The translations under genes were made by a program, and so were the position numbers. Below are positions 45,659-54,961 of a stretch of DNA of 55,173 nt, piece by piece. Source of the stretch: Acinetobacter sichuanensis (GTDB lineage Bacteria; Pseudomonadota; Gammaproteobacteria; Pseudomonadales; Moraxellaceae). Position 1 is the stretch's first letter; every line of letters begins with the position of its first letter. Where the stretch lies: NCBI RefSeq assembly GCF_003024515.2, contig NZ_PYIX02000028.1, positions 1 through 55,173 of the forward strand. Direction: 5' to 3'. The notes beneath the pieces were generated by a model that was not told the origin of the DNA, searched no databases, and was given only the letters and a program-made list of their open reading frames with translations.

Positions 45659-45690
45659 AAAGCCCCTAACTCAACTTGGTTAAGGGCTTT
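45659..45690. terminator. Bidirectional terminator between amidohydrolase and transporter genes
   Basis: AAAGCCCCTAAC and GTTAAGGGCTTT form a 12-bp stem with one mismatch and an 8-base loop. T residues follow on the plus strand; A-rich sequence on the left allows action on the convergent gene as well. Confidence 0.82.
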
Positions 45691-45709
45691 TATTTCTATC
45701 GTTGAAAAA

Positions 45710-46846
45710 TTAACGTTGTTGACTGTCTAATAACGCCTTTAGACAAGGAGAAAAGAATAAATGCCCCTGATACATGCCTTTTAAAGTTTTCGCCATTACC
45801 ATGACCCAAAACATCATCAAAATTGCTGCAAATGCTAGACCTGTATTCACAATAAAACTCACATGCAACTGATGCCCCAGATTTAACACCGCCAAAGTAA
45901 ATACACCCAATGGAAATGTCAGTCCCCACCAACCAAGATTAAATGGTAAGTCTGTGGCTGCATGTTTCAGTGTGGTCAATACAGCTATGGCAAACCACCA
46001 CACCCCAAAGCCAAGCAGAATAAAACTCGCTACAATGCCCGCATTTTGAAAGAACACACCCAATTGTTCTAACTGAATATAAGCCAAGACTTGTGGTGCT
46101 TGTGCGCCTAAAACCAACAATGCCAATGCACCTGTACCAATCGGTCCCAAAGCCAACCAACCACTGATTGCCAATTCTTTACTTGGTAGTTTATGCAGTG
46201 CTAGACGTAACATTAAAATGGTCAGAATTCCGAAAGCAGGTAATACAGACATACCCCACAGCATATAACTTGCAAATAAAATCCCGACTGCCTGTTGCCC
46301 TACTGCCAAATGCGCCAACAATAAACCACCTGAAGTTGCTGTGACTTCACACGCCACGATTGGCAGTAACCACATTGCAGTCATGGTATGTAACTGATGC
46401 TCTTGCTTATAGAACATACAAAATGGAACCAATACCCCAATGCTCACTGCTAAAATCGCATCCACAAACCACAGGACTTGCGCGATCTGAATCGCGATAT
46501 CGCCATACAATGCAACGCCATATTTTAAAAAGCCATTGAGTACTGTTGCTAAACCCATCGGGATTGCACCTAAAAACAATGCCATGCTTGGATGGGAAAA
46601 AATCTGCTTTGCTTCTTGAGGATAGATCAACCAACGTAATGCGTAAACTAAGCTAAATACAATGAATAAAAGTGTGTTGAATTGCCATAAAGCTGTTGCC
46701 ACTTGCCATAAAATCTCTTGTGCAAATGGAAATTCGGGTAAAATCAACGCCACCACACCTGTTCCCATGGTCATGGTGAACCAGTTCGGGGTAAACTGTC
46801 GAATCACATCGCGGCTGTGTTGTAGTTGATAAAATGGCTTTTTCAT
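45710..46846 (-). CDS. TDT-family transporter (TehA/SLAC1-like)
   Basis: A polytopic membrane protein with about ten helices. It begins 'RQFTPNWFTMTMGTGVVALI', the family hallmark of TDT/SLAC1 proteins. Members include TehA, malate channels and fungal sulfite exporters. The substrate here is not determined. Sulfite produced by SsuD elsewhere in the window is one speculative candidate. GAGGA stands eight bases before the ATG. It is leftward, divergent from ribF across a 207-base AT-rich gap. Confidence 0.82.
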   Translation of the reverse strand: MKKPFYQLQHSRDVIRQFTPNWFTMTMGTGVVALILPEFPFAQEILWQVATALWQFNTLLFIVFSLVYALRWLIYPQEAKQIFSHPSMALFLGAIPMGLATVLNGFLKYGVALYGDIAIQIAQVLWFVDAILAVSIGVLVPFCMFYKQEHQLHTMTAMWLLPIVACEVTATSGGLLLAHLAVGQQAVGILFASYMLWGMSVLPAFGILTILMLRLALHKLPSKELAISGWLALGPIGTGALALLVLGAQAPQVLAYIQLEQLGVFFQNAGIVASFILLGFGVWWFAIAVLTTLKHAATDLPFNLGWWGLTFPLGVFTLAVLNLGHQLHVSFIVNTGLAFAAILMMFWVMVMAKTLKGMYQGHLFFSPCLKALLDSQQR

Positions 46847-47053
46847 GGCTTTTTCCTCATTTCAGCAGATAAATTGATTATAAAAGCTCTTATTAATAAA
46901 TAAAATTGATTTATTTTTATAAAATGAATCAATTTTATTGATATATATTTACATGCACATTAAAAAATTCTGGATAAAAACACAACAACAAAGACGAAAC
47001 TGTGAGAATATGGCAATATATATCCTTTCAAATTTTAAGTTTATTTTGAAATC

Positions 47054-48055
47054 ATGCAGCTGTTACGTCTAAATGCCTTAGCACCGAATTTACAATTGCC
47101 CCAAACCGCAGTGACGATTGGCAATTTTGATGGTGTCCATTTGGGACATCAAGCCATGGTTTCTCAACTTCAAGAAGTTGCCAAAACCAAAAACCTCAAA
47201 ACATTGGTGATGATTTTTGAGCCACAGCCTTTAGAATTTTTTAAAGCTTATGAGGCTCCGCCACGCATTACCTCACTCAGAGAAAAAGTAGAATACTTAA
47301 CTGAATTGGGTGTGGACTACATTGCGATTGCTAAATTTGATAACCAATTCCGTAGTCTGAGCGCTGAAAATTTTGCTGATGTTTTAAAAGATAAACTCAA
47401 TGCACAAAGCCTGATTTTAGGTGATGACTTTCACTTTGGTAAAGACCGTCAGGGCAACAGCGAATTTTTAAAAAAATATGGCTTTGATGTCACCAATCTG
47501 ACCACCATCGAATTTGATGGTGAGCGTGTCAGTTCAACGCGTATTCGTCAGGTGCTGCAAGCGGGTGATTTGGCTTTGGCTGCCAAATTATTGGGACGTC
47601 CTTATAGCATGATTGGACGAGTCCAATATGGTGACCAGATTGGACGCACCATCAATTTCCCGACCATCAATGTTCGTATGGGACGCCATCGACCATGTTT
47701 AAATGGTATTTATGGGGTTGAAGTGGTGTGTGAAACCACTTCTTTAACTGAAAAAGTCAAAGCCGACAATCCAGATAAAACAGGCATTTTAGGCTACCAA
47801 GAAAATGCCTTATATGGTGCGGGTCATGTTGGTACCCGTCCTGCCATCAAACAGGATCATCCAGAATGGCGATTGGAGGTACATTTCCCCGATGTTTCTG
47901 CTAATCTGTATGGTCTGTTAATGCGGGTGACCTTCCTCGACTATTTACATGGCGAGCTGAATTACCCTTCGCTTGAAGCACTTCAGGCAGGAATTGACAA
48001 TGATGTTGAGCGATTACTTGAATTTCGCAAAAATACACCCCATTTTCCGTTCTAA
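47054..48055 (+). CDS. ribF: RibF, bifunctional riboflavin kinase/FAD synthetase
   Basis: RibF converts riboflavin to FMN and then to FAD. The N-terminal adenylyltransferase has 'VTIGNFDGVHLGHQAMV' and 'LILGDDFHFGKDRQGN'. The C-terminal kinase domain has 'GRTINFPTINVRMGRHRP' and 'LNGIYGVEV'. The length of 333 residues is typical. No recognisable FMN riboswitch precedes it. It begins the run ribF-ileS-lspA-fkpB, a conserved order in gammaproteobacteria. Confidence 0.96.
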   Translation: MQLLRLNALAPNLQLPQTAVTIGNFDGVHLGHQAMVSQLQEVAKTKNLKTLVMIFEPQPLEFFKAYEAPPRITSLREKVEYLTELGVDYIAIAKFDNQFRSLSAENFADVLKDKLNAQSLILGDDFHFGKDRQGNSEFLKKYGFDVTNLTTIEFDGERVSSTRIRQVLQAGDLALAAKLLGRPYSMIGRVQYGDQIGRTINFPTINVRMGRHRPCLNGIYGVEVVCETTSLTEKVKADNPDKTGILGYQENALYGAGHVGTRPAIKQDHPEWRLEVHFPDVSANLYGLLMRVTFLDYLHGELNYPSLEALQAGIDNDVERLLEFRKNTPHFPF

Positions 48056-48118
48056 ACCCAAATTTTTTATTGTAAAACGCGTCAGCAATCAGGCTGATAA
48101 TATTGGATGACAACTTGC

Positions 48119-50962
48119 ATGAGCGATAAGCAAACTCCTGAAAATGCTGTGGATTATAAATCTACGCTGAATCTACCAGGTACTGAATTTGCAATGAAAG
48201 CAAATCTCGCAGTACGTGAAGCGAAATGGTTGGAAGAGTGGTATGCCGACAACATTTATCAGCAGATTCGTGCATCGCGTATTGGCAAGAAAAAATATGT
48301 GCTTCATGATGGTCCTCCATATGCCAATGGTCAAATCCATTTAGGTCATGCTGTAAACAAAGTCCTCAAAGACATCATCATTAAAAGCCGTGTCATGGAC
48401 GGTTTTGACGCACCTTATGTGCCAGGCTGGGACTGTCACGGTCTACCAATCGAACTCAAAGTCGAAGAAAAAGTTGGTAAAGTTGGGCAAAAAGTTGATG
48501 CTCCGACTTTCCGTAAAGCATGCCGTGAATATGCCTACACGCAAATCGAACTGCAAAAGAAAGATTTCGTGCGTATGGGTGTGTTTGGCGATTGGGACAA
48601 TCCTTACTTAACCATGAACTTCAAACAAGAAGCCGACATCGTACGTTCATTGGGTGAAATTGCCAAAGCGGGTCATATTGAACCAGGACTTAAACCAGTG
48701 AACTGGTGTTTGGACTGTGGTTCTTCACTTGCCGAAGCTGAAGTCGACTATAAAGATAAAAAATCTGACGCCATTGATGTCGGTTTTGGTGTGGTTGATC
48801 TTGCTGATTTATCTGCAAAAGTGGGTGTTACTGTTTCCAATCCTACGGATATCGTGATCTGGACAACCACCCCGTGGACGTTGCCTGCTAACCAAGCTGT
48901 TGCGCTACATGCTGAAATTGAATATCAATTGGTCGAAGTTCAATCTGAACGTGGCACACAAAACCTCATCTTGGCAAAAGATTTAGTTGAGTCTGCATGT
49001 GAACGTTACAAGCTTGAAAATCCAAAAGTTTTAGCTGATTTTACAGGTAGCAAACTTGAGAATTTAAAACTTCAACATCCGTTGATCACGGATCGCCAAG
49101 TGCCTGTAATTTTAGGTGAACACGTCATCGCAACAAGTGGTACAGGTGCAGTACATACTGCGCCGGGTCATGGTGTGGACGACTATAAAGTTGGCTTACA
49201 GTACAACTTAAAAGTTGAAAATCCTGTCGGTGGTAATGGGGTGTATTTACCAACATCTGCACTGTTTGCAGGTGAACACATCTATAAAGCCAACCCACAA
49301 ATCATTGAAGCATTGGGTACAGCAGGCAAACTTTGGGCGCATGTGCCTATCGTTCACAGCTATCCACATTGCTGGCGCCATAAAACGCCGATCGTTTTCC
49401 GTGCAACACCACAATGGTTTATTAGCATGGACAATAAAGGCTTACGTCAAGATGCCTTGAATGCCATTGAAAATGACATCAGCTTTGTGCCTGACTGGGG
49501 TAAAAACCGTATTGAGTCGATGATCGAAGGTCGCCCTGATTGGTGTATCTCACGTCAACGTACATGGGGTGTGCCAATCCCATTCTTCGTGCATAAAGAC
49601 ACCAATGAATTACACCCTCGCACACCTGAACTGATCGAAGAAGTTGCCAAACTGATCGAAAAAGAAGGCATTGATGGTTGGTATAACCGTGATGCGGCTG
49701 AGTTCATCGGTGATGATGCTGAACAGTACAACGCTGTTCGTGACACACTTGATGTATGGTTCGACTCAGGTACAACACACTATGCAGTGCTTCGTGAACG
49801 TGAAGAATTGACTGACCCTGCTGACTTGTATCTTGAAGGTTCAGATCAACATCGTGGTTGGTTCCAATCGTCTTTATTGACTTCGATTGCCATCAACAAA
49901 CGTGCACCATACAAAGGCTTGCTCACTCACGGTTTCGTCGTGGATGAGAAAGGTCGTAAGATGTCAAAATCGATTGGTAATATCATTACCCCTCAAGAAA
50001 TTATCAAAGATATGGGTGCAGATGGTTTACGTTTCTGGATCGCTTCTGCCGACTATCGCTATGAAATGACGGCAGGTAAAGAAATCTTTAGCCGTGCGTC
50101 AGACGGTTACCGTCGTATCCGTAATACTTTACGTTTCTTATTGGCAAACTTGAATGGCTTCAAACCTTCAACGGATGCACTGCCTGTAGATCAATTGATC
50201 GCATTGGATCAATACATCTTGCAACGTGCAGCAGACGTACAGAAAACCATTCAACAAGCTTATGAAGATATGAACTTCCATATCGTCACCAATGCGTTGA
50301 CCAATTTCTGTATTAATGACTTAGGTAGTTTCTACTTAGACATCATCAAAGATCGTCAGTACACCACCAAAGCAGATTCTCAGGCACGTCATTCTGCACA
50401 AACTGCTTTGTATCACTTGGTACAGGCATTTGTACGTTGGATGTCTCCAATCTTAAGCTTCACAGCACAAGAAGCTTGGCCACTGATTCCTGAACAGTCT
50501 GAAAAATATGTATTTACAACTGAATGGTATGACATCCCTGTTGCATCAACTGCAAACTTGATTTCAGAAGCAGATTGGCAAACTTTGATCACTGTAAAAT
50601 CTGCGGTGAACAAGCAAATTGAAGCGGCACGCAATGCCAAACTGATCGGTTCAAACTTGTCAGCAAAAGTTGAACTTTGGGCAAATACTGAACTCAAAAC
50701 AGTTCTAGATCGTCTAGGTGATGAGCTTCGTTTTGTCTTGATTACCTCTCAAGTTATCGTCAATGCTTTTGATGAAACACAAGCTGAGGCAACTGATCTG
50801 GACGGTCTACGTGTCAAAGTTTCAGCCGCAGATGGTGAAAAATGTGCACGTTGTTGGCATGTTCTTCCTGATGTAAATACACATCATGAACATCCTGGTC
50901 TTTGTTCACGTTGTATTATTAACCTTCCTACAGGTCAGGGCGAAGAGAGAAAATATGCCTAA
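48119..50962 (+). CDS. ileS: IleS, isoleucyl-tRNA synthetase
   Basis: This enzyme charges tRNA-Ile. The class-I signatures are HIGH ('[15 protein letters not shown]') and KMSKS ('[11 protein letters not shown]'). The editing domain contains '[18 protein letters not shown]' and '[16 protein letters not shown]', and a zinc site closes the protein (CARCWHV and CSRC). I prefer the ATG at 48119 ([11 protein letters not shown]), which is the usual start in the genus and has GGA about ten bases upstream. An in-frame ATG at 48107 adds four residues. The C-terminus overlaps lspA by eight bases. Confidence 0.97.
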   Translation: MSDKQTPENAVDYKSTLNLPGTEFAMKANLAVREAKWLEEWYADNIYQQIRASRIGKKKYVLHDGPPYANGQIHLGHAVNKVLKDIIIKSRVMDGFDAPYVPGWDCHGLPIELKVEEKVGKVGQKVDAPTFRKACREYAYTQIELQKKDFVRMGVFGDWDNPYLTMNFKQEADIVRSLGEIAKAGHIEPGLKPVNWCLDCGSSLAEAEVDYKDKKSDAIDVGFGVVDLADLSAKVGVTVSNPTDIVIWTTTPWTLPANQAVALHAEIEYQLVEVQSERGTQNLILAKDLVESACERYKLENPKVLADFTGSKLENLKLQHPLITDRQVPVILGEHVIATSGTGAVHTAPGHGVDDYKVGLQYNLKVENPVGGNGVYLPTSALFAGEHIYKANPQIIEALGTAGKLWAHVPIVHSYPHCWRHKTPIVFRATPQWFISMDNKGLRQDALNAIENDISFVPDWGKNRIESMIEGRPDWCISRQRTWGVPIPFFVHKDTNELHPRTPELIEEVAKLIEKEGIDGWYNRDAAEFIGDDAEQYNAVRDTLDVWFDSGTTHYAVLREREELTDPADLYLEGSDQHRGWFQSSLLTSIAINKRAPYKGLLTHGFVVDEKGRKMSKSIGNIITPQEIIKDMGADGLRFWIASADYRYEMTAGKEIFSRASDGYRRIRNTLRFLLANLNGFKPSTDALPVDQLIALDQYILQRAADVQKTIQQAYEDMNFHIVTNALTNFCINDLGSFYLDIIKDRQYTTKADSQARHSAQTALYHLVQAFVRWMSPILSFTAQEAWPLIPEQSEKYVFTTEWYDIPVASTANLISEADWQTLITVKSAVNKQIEAARNAKLIGSNLSAKVELWANTELKTVLDRLGDELRFVLITSQVIVNAFDETQAEATDLDGLRVKVSAADGEKCARCWHVLPDVNTHHEHPGLCSRCIINLPTGQGEERKYA

Positions 50963-51494
50963 TCCACAAAATAAAAAGGGTTTATTTCAGTTTTATCCTC
51001 ATAATTTACTTTGGCTTGGACTTTCAGTCCTTGCCATTGTATTGGATCAATGGACCAAATGGATTGCAGTTAGCCATTTAAAATATGGTGAACAAAATCC
51101 TGTAATGCCCTTTTTAAATTGGACATTGGCACATAACTATGGCGCAGCTTTTAGTTTCTTGTCCGATGCTGGTGGATGGCAAAAATATTTCTTTACAGGC
51201 TTAGCAGGCATTGTTTCGGTCATTTTTGTATTTTGGCTCATGCGTATGCCCAAAAAATTGATCATCCTACCTGCTGCCATTGCTCTAATTTTAGGTGGAG
51301 CTGTTGGCAATCTGATTGATCGGGTTTCATTAGGTTATGTTGTTGATTTTATACATGTATATTATAACAATAGCCATTTCCCAATCTTTAATCTTGCAGA
51401 CAGCGCCATTACCTTAGGCACTATTTTATTATTAATTGATACCTTCTTTTTAGAAAAGCAACGTATCCAGCGTGCGGAAGCGCAAAATGATTGA
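50955..51494 (+). CDS. lspA: LspA, lipoprotein signal peptidase (signal peptidase II)
   Basis: LspA cleaves lipoprotein signal peptides in the inner membrane. From the ATG at 50955 it has four helices. The catalytic aspartates are D131 in 'GYVVDFIHV' and D149 in 'FNLADSAI'. 'LDQWTKW', 'NYGAAFS' and 'GAVGNLIDR' are the other conserved blocks. AGAGA lies just upstream, inside the end of ileS. The overlaps with ileS (8 bases) and with fkpB (8 bases) indicate coupled translation. It processes the lipoproteins encoded elsewhere in this window. Confidence 0.96.
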   Translation: MPNPQNKKGLFQFYPHNLLWLGLSVLAIVLDQWTKWIAVSHLKYGEQNPVMPFLNWTLAHNYGAAFSFLSDAGGWQKYFFTGLAGIVSVIFVFWLMRMPKKLIILPAAIALILGGAVGNLIDRVSLGYVVDFIHVYYNNSHFPIFNLADSAITLGTILLLIDTFFLEKQRIQRAEAQND

Positions 51495-51972
51495 TGAAAT
51501 TCTTAACCCAAATGAAGAAACCCGTGTAGCAGAAGGTTCTAAAGTCGACCTGCATTTTTCTGTTGCTATTGAAAATGGCGTAGAAATTGACAATACCCGC
51601 AGCCGTGAAGAGCCTGTTAGTCTTGTGATGGGTGATGGTAGTTTGCTGCCTGGTTTTGAAAAAGCACTTTTTGGATTACGTGCAGGTGACCGTCGTACGG
51701 TTAGCCTTCCTCCTGAAGATGCTTTCGGTCCGTGGAATGCTGAAAATGTTCAAAAATTTGACACAATTAAATTTGAACAACGCCCTGTCGAAGGTCACAT
51801 GATCGAGTTTGAAGACAAAGCCAAACAAAGCCTCTTTGGCGTGGTTAAAACTGTTGGTGATGACATTACCGAAGTTGATTTTAACCACCCTTTAGCAGGT
51901 AAAAATATTACCTTTGAAGTGGAAATTTTCAAGGTGACTCCTGCAGGTCAGCAAGGCATAAAATTGATGTAA
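51487..51972 (+). CDS. fkpB: FkpB/SlpA-type FKBP peptidyl-prolyl isomerase
   Basis: A small cytoplasmic FKBP of the SlpA type with an inserted chaperone flap. 'VDLHFSVAIENGVEIDNTRS', 'VMGDGSLLPGFEKALFGL', 'GDRRTVSLPPEDAFGPWN' and 'VDFNHPLAGKNITFEVEI' are typical. I chose the ATG at 51487 ([11 protein letters not shown]), which overlaps the lspA stop by eight bases. In other gammaproteobacteria this gene also follows lspA, usually before ispH, but here a terminator follows instead. Confidence 0.94.
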   Translation: MIDEILNPNEETRVAEGSKVDLHFSVAIENGVEIDNTRSREEPVSLVMGDGSLLPGFEKALFGLRAGDRRTVSLPPEDAFGPWNAENVQKFDTIKFEQRPVEGHMIEFEDKAKQSLFGVVKTVGDDITEVDFNHPLAGKNITFEVEIFKVTPAGQQGIKLM

Positions 51973-51986
51973 TATCATCGACCTAT

Positions 51987-52011
51987 AAAAGCTCCTTCGG
52001 GAGCTTTTTTT
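51987..52011 (+). terminator. Terminator after fkpB
   Basis: AAAAGCTCC-TTCG-GGAGCTTTT is a perfect 9-bp stem with a UUCG tetraloop and a T tail, 14 bases after the fkpB stop codon. Confidence 0.95.
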
Positions 52012-52115
52012 ATTTGCTGCTTAAATTTTTGATCTGCGATAAAGATACAAATTGCCCCTATGCAAAAAGACAGGGAAGCTTTAACTTAATAAAATTAAAA
52101 AACAAAGGCTTAATT

Positions 52116-52658
52116 ATGAAACTCTATATTGTAGTCGGTAGTGTCCGTGAAGGGCGCACAGCGATTAAAATCGCGCGTTGGGCAGAAAAAACCATCAAAA
52201 GTTTTGAATACAGCACTGTTCAAACTGAAATTATTGACTTAAAAGAATGGAATTTACCTATTTTTGCAGGCGCACATCCGCCACTTTCAGGTATTTATGA
52301 TCAACCCAAACAACAAGAATGGGCGGATAAAATTGCAGAAGCAGATGCTTTCATTTTTATCAGTCCAGAATATAACCATGGTTATAGCCCTGCCCTGAAA
52401 AATGCTTTGGATTATCTAGGTAAAGAATGGCAAGCTAAACCAGCAGCTTATATCGGTTATGGTTCAACCAATGGTTCTCGAGCTGTTGATCAACTTCGAC
52501 AAGTCGGTACTCAACTTGGCTTAATTGATAGCAATGCCATCATTGAAATCCGTGATATTTTCTCACGTAATCAAACTGAGGAATTTGAAGGTAATTCTTT
52601 TGATGAGAAAGCGTTAAAAGCTGCTTTTGATAAATTAATTCAGTATGGCAATGTCTAG
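52116..52658 (+). CDS. NADPH-dependent FMN reductase family flavoprotein
   Basis: A flavodoxin-like flavoprotein of 180 residues. The FMN phosphate loop is near the N-terminus (VVGSVREGRTAIKIARWAE). The family signature is 'FIFISPEYNHGYSPALKNAL', and 'IGYGSTNGSRAVDQLR' completes the flavin site. I chose the ATG at 52116 with AAAGG about eight bases upstream; the frame remains open 102 bases further without signal. The protein may act as a quinone or azo reductase, or supply reduced FMN. It is not a close match to SsuE in context. Confidence 0.88.
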   Translation: MKLYIVVGSVREGRTAIKIARWAEKTIKSFEYSTVQTEIIDLKEWNLPIFAGAHPPLSGIYDQPKQQEWADKIAEADAFIFISPEYNHGYSPALKNALDYLGKEWQAKPAAYIGYGSTNGSRAVDQLRQVGTQLGLIDSNAIIEIRDIFSRNQTEEFEGNSFDEKALKAAFDKLIQYGNV

Positions 52659-52708
52659 TTGTACGCTATAACGTACAAAAAATGTGGCTATTTGCGAATA
52701 TACTTAAT

Positions 52709-52866
52709 GGGAACTTTCACCTATTCTATAGTCATAGGGAACAGGAAGTTTCCAGAACACAAAACAAAAATAATCAAGTTCTAGCATCAGGATGTGAGGT
52801 AGGACAGGAGTTATACCTAATAAACCGATACAAAACAGCTCAATCAGGATGATTGGGCTGTTTTTT
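52709..52866 (+). ncRNA. Candidate small regulatory RNA, about 158 nt
   Basis: The gap holds an unannotated structured transcript candidate. GGGAACTTTC (52709-52718) can pair fully, with wobble pairs, with GGAAGTTTCC (52744-52753). CCTAT / ATAGG extends this inside as a second stem. A central single-stranded AC-rich stretch follows, then small stems CATC-AG-GATG and AGGTA / TACCT. The 3' end is a 15-bp stem, AAAACAGCTCAATCA / TGATTGGGCTGTTTT, with a GGA loop and six T. A possible -10 box TATACT lies at 52699-52704, giving a start near 52709-52711; the -35 region is poor. No convincing reading frame fits. It resembles a trans-acting RNA with an Rho-independent end. Confidence 0.6.
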
Positions 52867-52970
52867 ATTAAGCACTCACATTCCTTTGCAAATCTTAAAA
52901 AATTCATCATTGACTGAGCGATCATAGCTACCTAATATTCCGCATAAATATTTTTTCTTTTGGTTGTATT

Positions 52971-53549
52971 TTGTCAATTTATTGTTATTTTTCCAAATCT
53001 TATCATTCTTTTACGAAGACTTTCTTAGAAAGTACAAAACTTTTTATCATTGGCACAAGCCTTGTTGTTACTGGCTGTGCTTCCGTTGATAATGGATCAC
53101 TTGAAAAACGTTCACTCTTACTCGCAACGGGTATCCAAAAAGCCTATTCTGTAGAAACAACAACGGCTCAACGTATCGCACCTATGATTTTGCAACATGC
53201 TGAACAATATGATGTAGATCCATTGCTACTTGCTGCGATGATCCGACAAGAATCTAGCTATCGCAGTGGAGTTATTTCACCTGCAGGCGCTGTCGGTTTA
53301 ACCCAAGTTATTCCGCGTTATTGGCAACAAACTTGTCAAGGTGACTTATTTGATGAAAATACCAATATTCAATGTGGTACTTTTATTTTAGCCAAGTACA
53401 ACAAATCTGCAGGTAGTTGGAAAAAAGCCCTTGCTTATTATAATGTTGGACCTACAGGCTACCACTCAAGTTGGAAAATGAAAAGACAAGGTAATCGTTA
53501 TGCAGAGCAAGTAGAGGAACATCAAAAACAATTGAAAAATGAGTTATAA
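52971..53549 (+). CDS. Lytic transglycosylase lipoprotein (SLT domain)
   Basis: A peptidoglycan-cleaving enzyme with an N-terminal lipobox Val-Thr-Gly-Cys (C36) and a C-terminal SLT domain. The catalytic Glu is E94 in 'AAMIRQESSYRSG'. 'ISPAGAVGLTQVIPRYW', 'NIQCGTFILAKY' and 'ALAYYNVGPTGY' are the other family blocks. At 192 residues it is small, like MltE-type enzymes. The only available start seems to be a TTG at 52971 with no good ribosome binding site. The preceding signal region is unusually long, so the start is uncertain. Confidence 0.85.
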   Translation: MSIYCYFSKSYHSFTKTFLESTKLFIIGTSLVVTGCASVDNGSLEKRSLLLATGIQKAYSVETTTAQRIAPMILQHAEQYDVDPLLLAAMIRQESSYRSGVISPAGAVGLTQVIPRYWQQTCQGDLFDENTNIQCGTFILAKYNKSAGSWKKALAYYNVGPTGYHSSWKMKRQGNRYAEQVEEHQKQLKNEL

Positions 53550-53562
53550 AGCAAATATTTTC

Positions 53563-53598
53563 AATAAAAAACCTTGGACAGTACCAAGGTTTTTTATT
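53563..53598. terminator. Bidirectional terminator between the transglycosylase and transporter genes
   Basis: AATAAAAAACCTTGG and CCAAGGTTTTTTATT form a perfect 15-bp stem with a 6-base loop. A and T runs on the arms allow termination of both convergent genes. Confidence 0.92.
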
Positions 53599-53611
53599 AC
53601 ACATGAATAAA

Positions 53612-54961
53612 TTAATTTGTTGAAATTGCGGCTGCTTTTACTTCAATTTTACGCTCAGCTTTCTGTAAACGAATACATGAAATTGCTAAAACACCAATTA
53701 CGCCGGGAATAGCCACTGCAATAAAATTCCATTTATGTGGTAATTCCATACCTAAAAGCATACCAATCACAATTGGACCAACAATCGCACCTGTACGACC
53801 AATTGCAGATGCCCAGCCAATGCCAGTCGAACGAATAGCTACAGGATAATATTGTGCAACATAACTATAAAGTAAAATACTTGTTCCAATTGAAGAGGCA
53901 CCAGCTAAACTCACCAATAAATAAATCACTGGCTGAGGTGAGTTGAAGCCCAAACCTACTAAAGATAAAATACCGACGATCAACATGCTAATTAAAACTG
54001 GTTTAAAATCAAAGCGATCTGCTAGAATCCCTCCACCAATAGTACCAATTACAGCACCAATATTAAGTGCAAGTAAGAACATCAAGCTACTTCCTAAAGA
54101 GTAACCTGCTGCCATCATTAATTTTGGTAACCAACTGCCTAACGCATAAAGCATTAATAAACACATGAAAAAAGCAACCCAAAATAATAAAGTTCCTTTA
54201 GCACGGTTTTCTGTAAATAATGCTTTAACAGACGCACTTTGAGTTTGGTCATCTGCAGATAATACTAATTTTGTATTCTCTGTAAGCTGTATATTTGGTT
54301 CAATTTTCTTTAAAAAATAACGAGCTTGATCATTTTTTTGAGCTTTAACTAAATAAGTTAAAGATTCAGGCAAAAATTTTATAAAGAAAGGCACAAATAA
54401 TAGAGGAATACCTGCTATATAAAACATGATTTGCCAACCAAAATCTGCTGTAAACCATGAACCACATAATGCAGCCATAATTCCACCAACAGCATAGCCA
54501 CTGAACATTGTTGTAACTAAAGTACTTTTTAAACGCTGAGGTGCATATTCTGCTGTTAAAGCAACTAAATTTGGTAAAACACCACCAATACCTAAACCTG
54601 CAATAAAACGTAAAATTGCAAATTCAGTTGGATTTGAAGCAAATCCACCTGCAAAAGTAAATACACTAAATAATGAAACACAGATTAAGATCACTTTTTT
54701 ACGTCCGATCTTATCTGCTAACATCCCAAATGACATTGCACCAAACATCATTCCTGCTAATGCAGTACTCGCAAGCATTCCTGCTTGCACGGCTGTCATG
54801 CCCCATTCTTTCATTAATAAAGGCAAAACTACCCCATTAATTGCTAAGTCATAACCATCAAATAAGACGATAAATAAACACCAAAGAATAATATTTATGT
54901 GGAATGACTTTAACTTTGCATGATCCACTACAGCATTTACATTCATTGTTTGCGCTGTCAT
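53612..54961 (-). CDS. MFS transporter, aromatic acid:H+ symporter (AAHS) family
   Basis: A twelve-helix major facilitator of 449 residues. The first helix carries 'FDGYDLAINGVVLPLLM', the charged motif typical of the AAHS group (PcaK, BenK, MucK). 'GMLADKIGRKKVILI' is the MFS loop motif between helices 2 and 3, and 'FIAGLGIGGVLPNLVAL' follows. It probably imports benzoate-like or hydroxybenzoate-like acids, but the substrate cannot be fixed. GGAGGTGAG lies before the ATG, a strong ribosome binding site. The 212 bases to the window end contain its promoter; I see no other gene there. Confidence 0.88.
   Translation of the reverse strand: MTAQTMNVNAVVDHAKLKSFHINIILWCLFIVLFDGYDLAINGVVLPLLMKEWGMTAVQAGMLASTALAGMMFGAMSFGMLADKIGRKKVILICVSLFSVFTFAGGFASNPTEFAILRFIAGLGIGGVLPNLVALTAEYAPQRLKSTLVTTMFSGYAVGGIMAALCGSWFTADFGWQIMFYIAGIPLLFVPFFIKFLPESLTYLVKAQKNDQARYFLKKIEPNIQLTENTKLVLSADDQTQSASVKALFTENRAKGTLLFWVAFFMCLLMLYALGSWLPKLMMAAGYSLGSSLMFLLALNIGAVIGTIGGGILADRFDFKPVLISMLIVGILSLVGLGFNSPQPVIYLLVSLAGASSIGTSILLYSYVAQYYPVAIRSTGIGWASAIGRTGAIVGPIVIGMLLGMELPHKWNFIAVAIPGVIGVLAISCIRLQKAERKIEVKAAAISTN

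Noticed and set aside
46847..47053. FMN riboswitch before ribF
   Set aside because: The AT-rich gap has no multi-stem pattern or conserved FMN-element blocks; only ordinary promoter-like sequence is seen.
52704..52925. A 73-codon leftward reading frame overlapping the RNA candidate
   Set aside because: It begins with an unremarkable start, has no ribosome binding site, and runs through the terminator stem. The RNA structure explains the sequence better.
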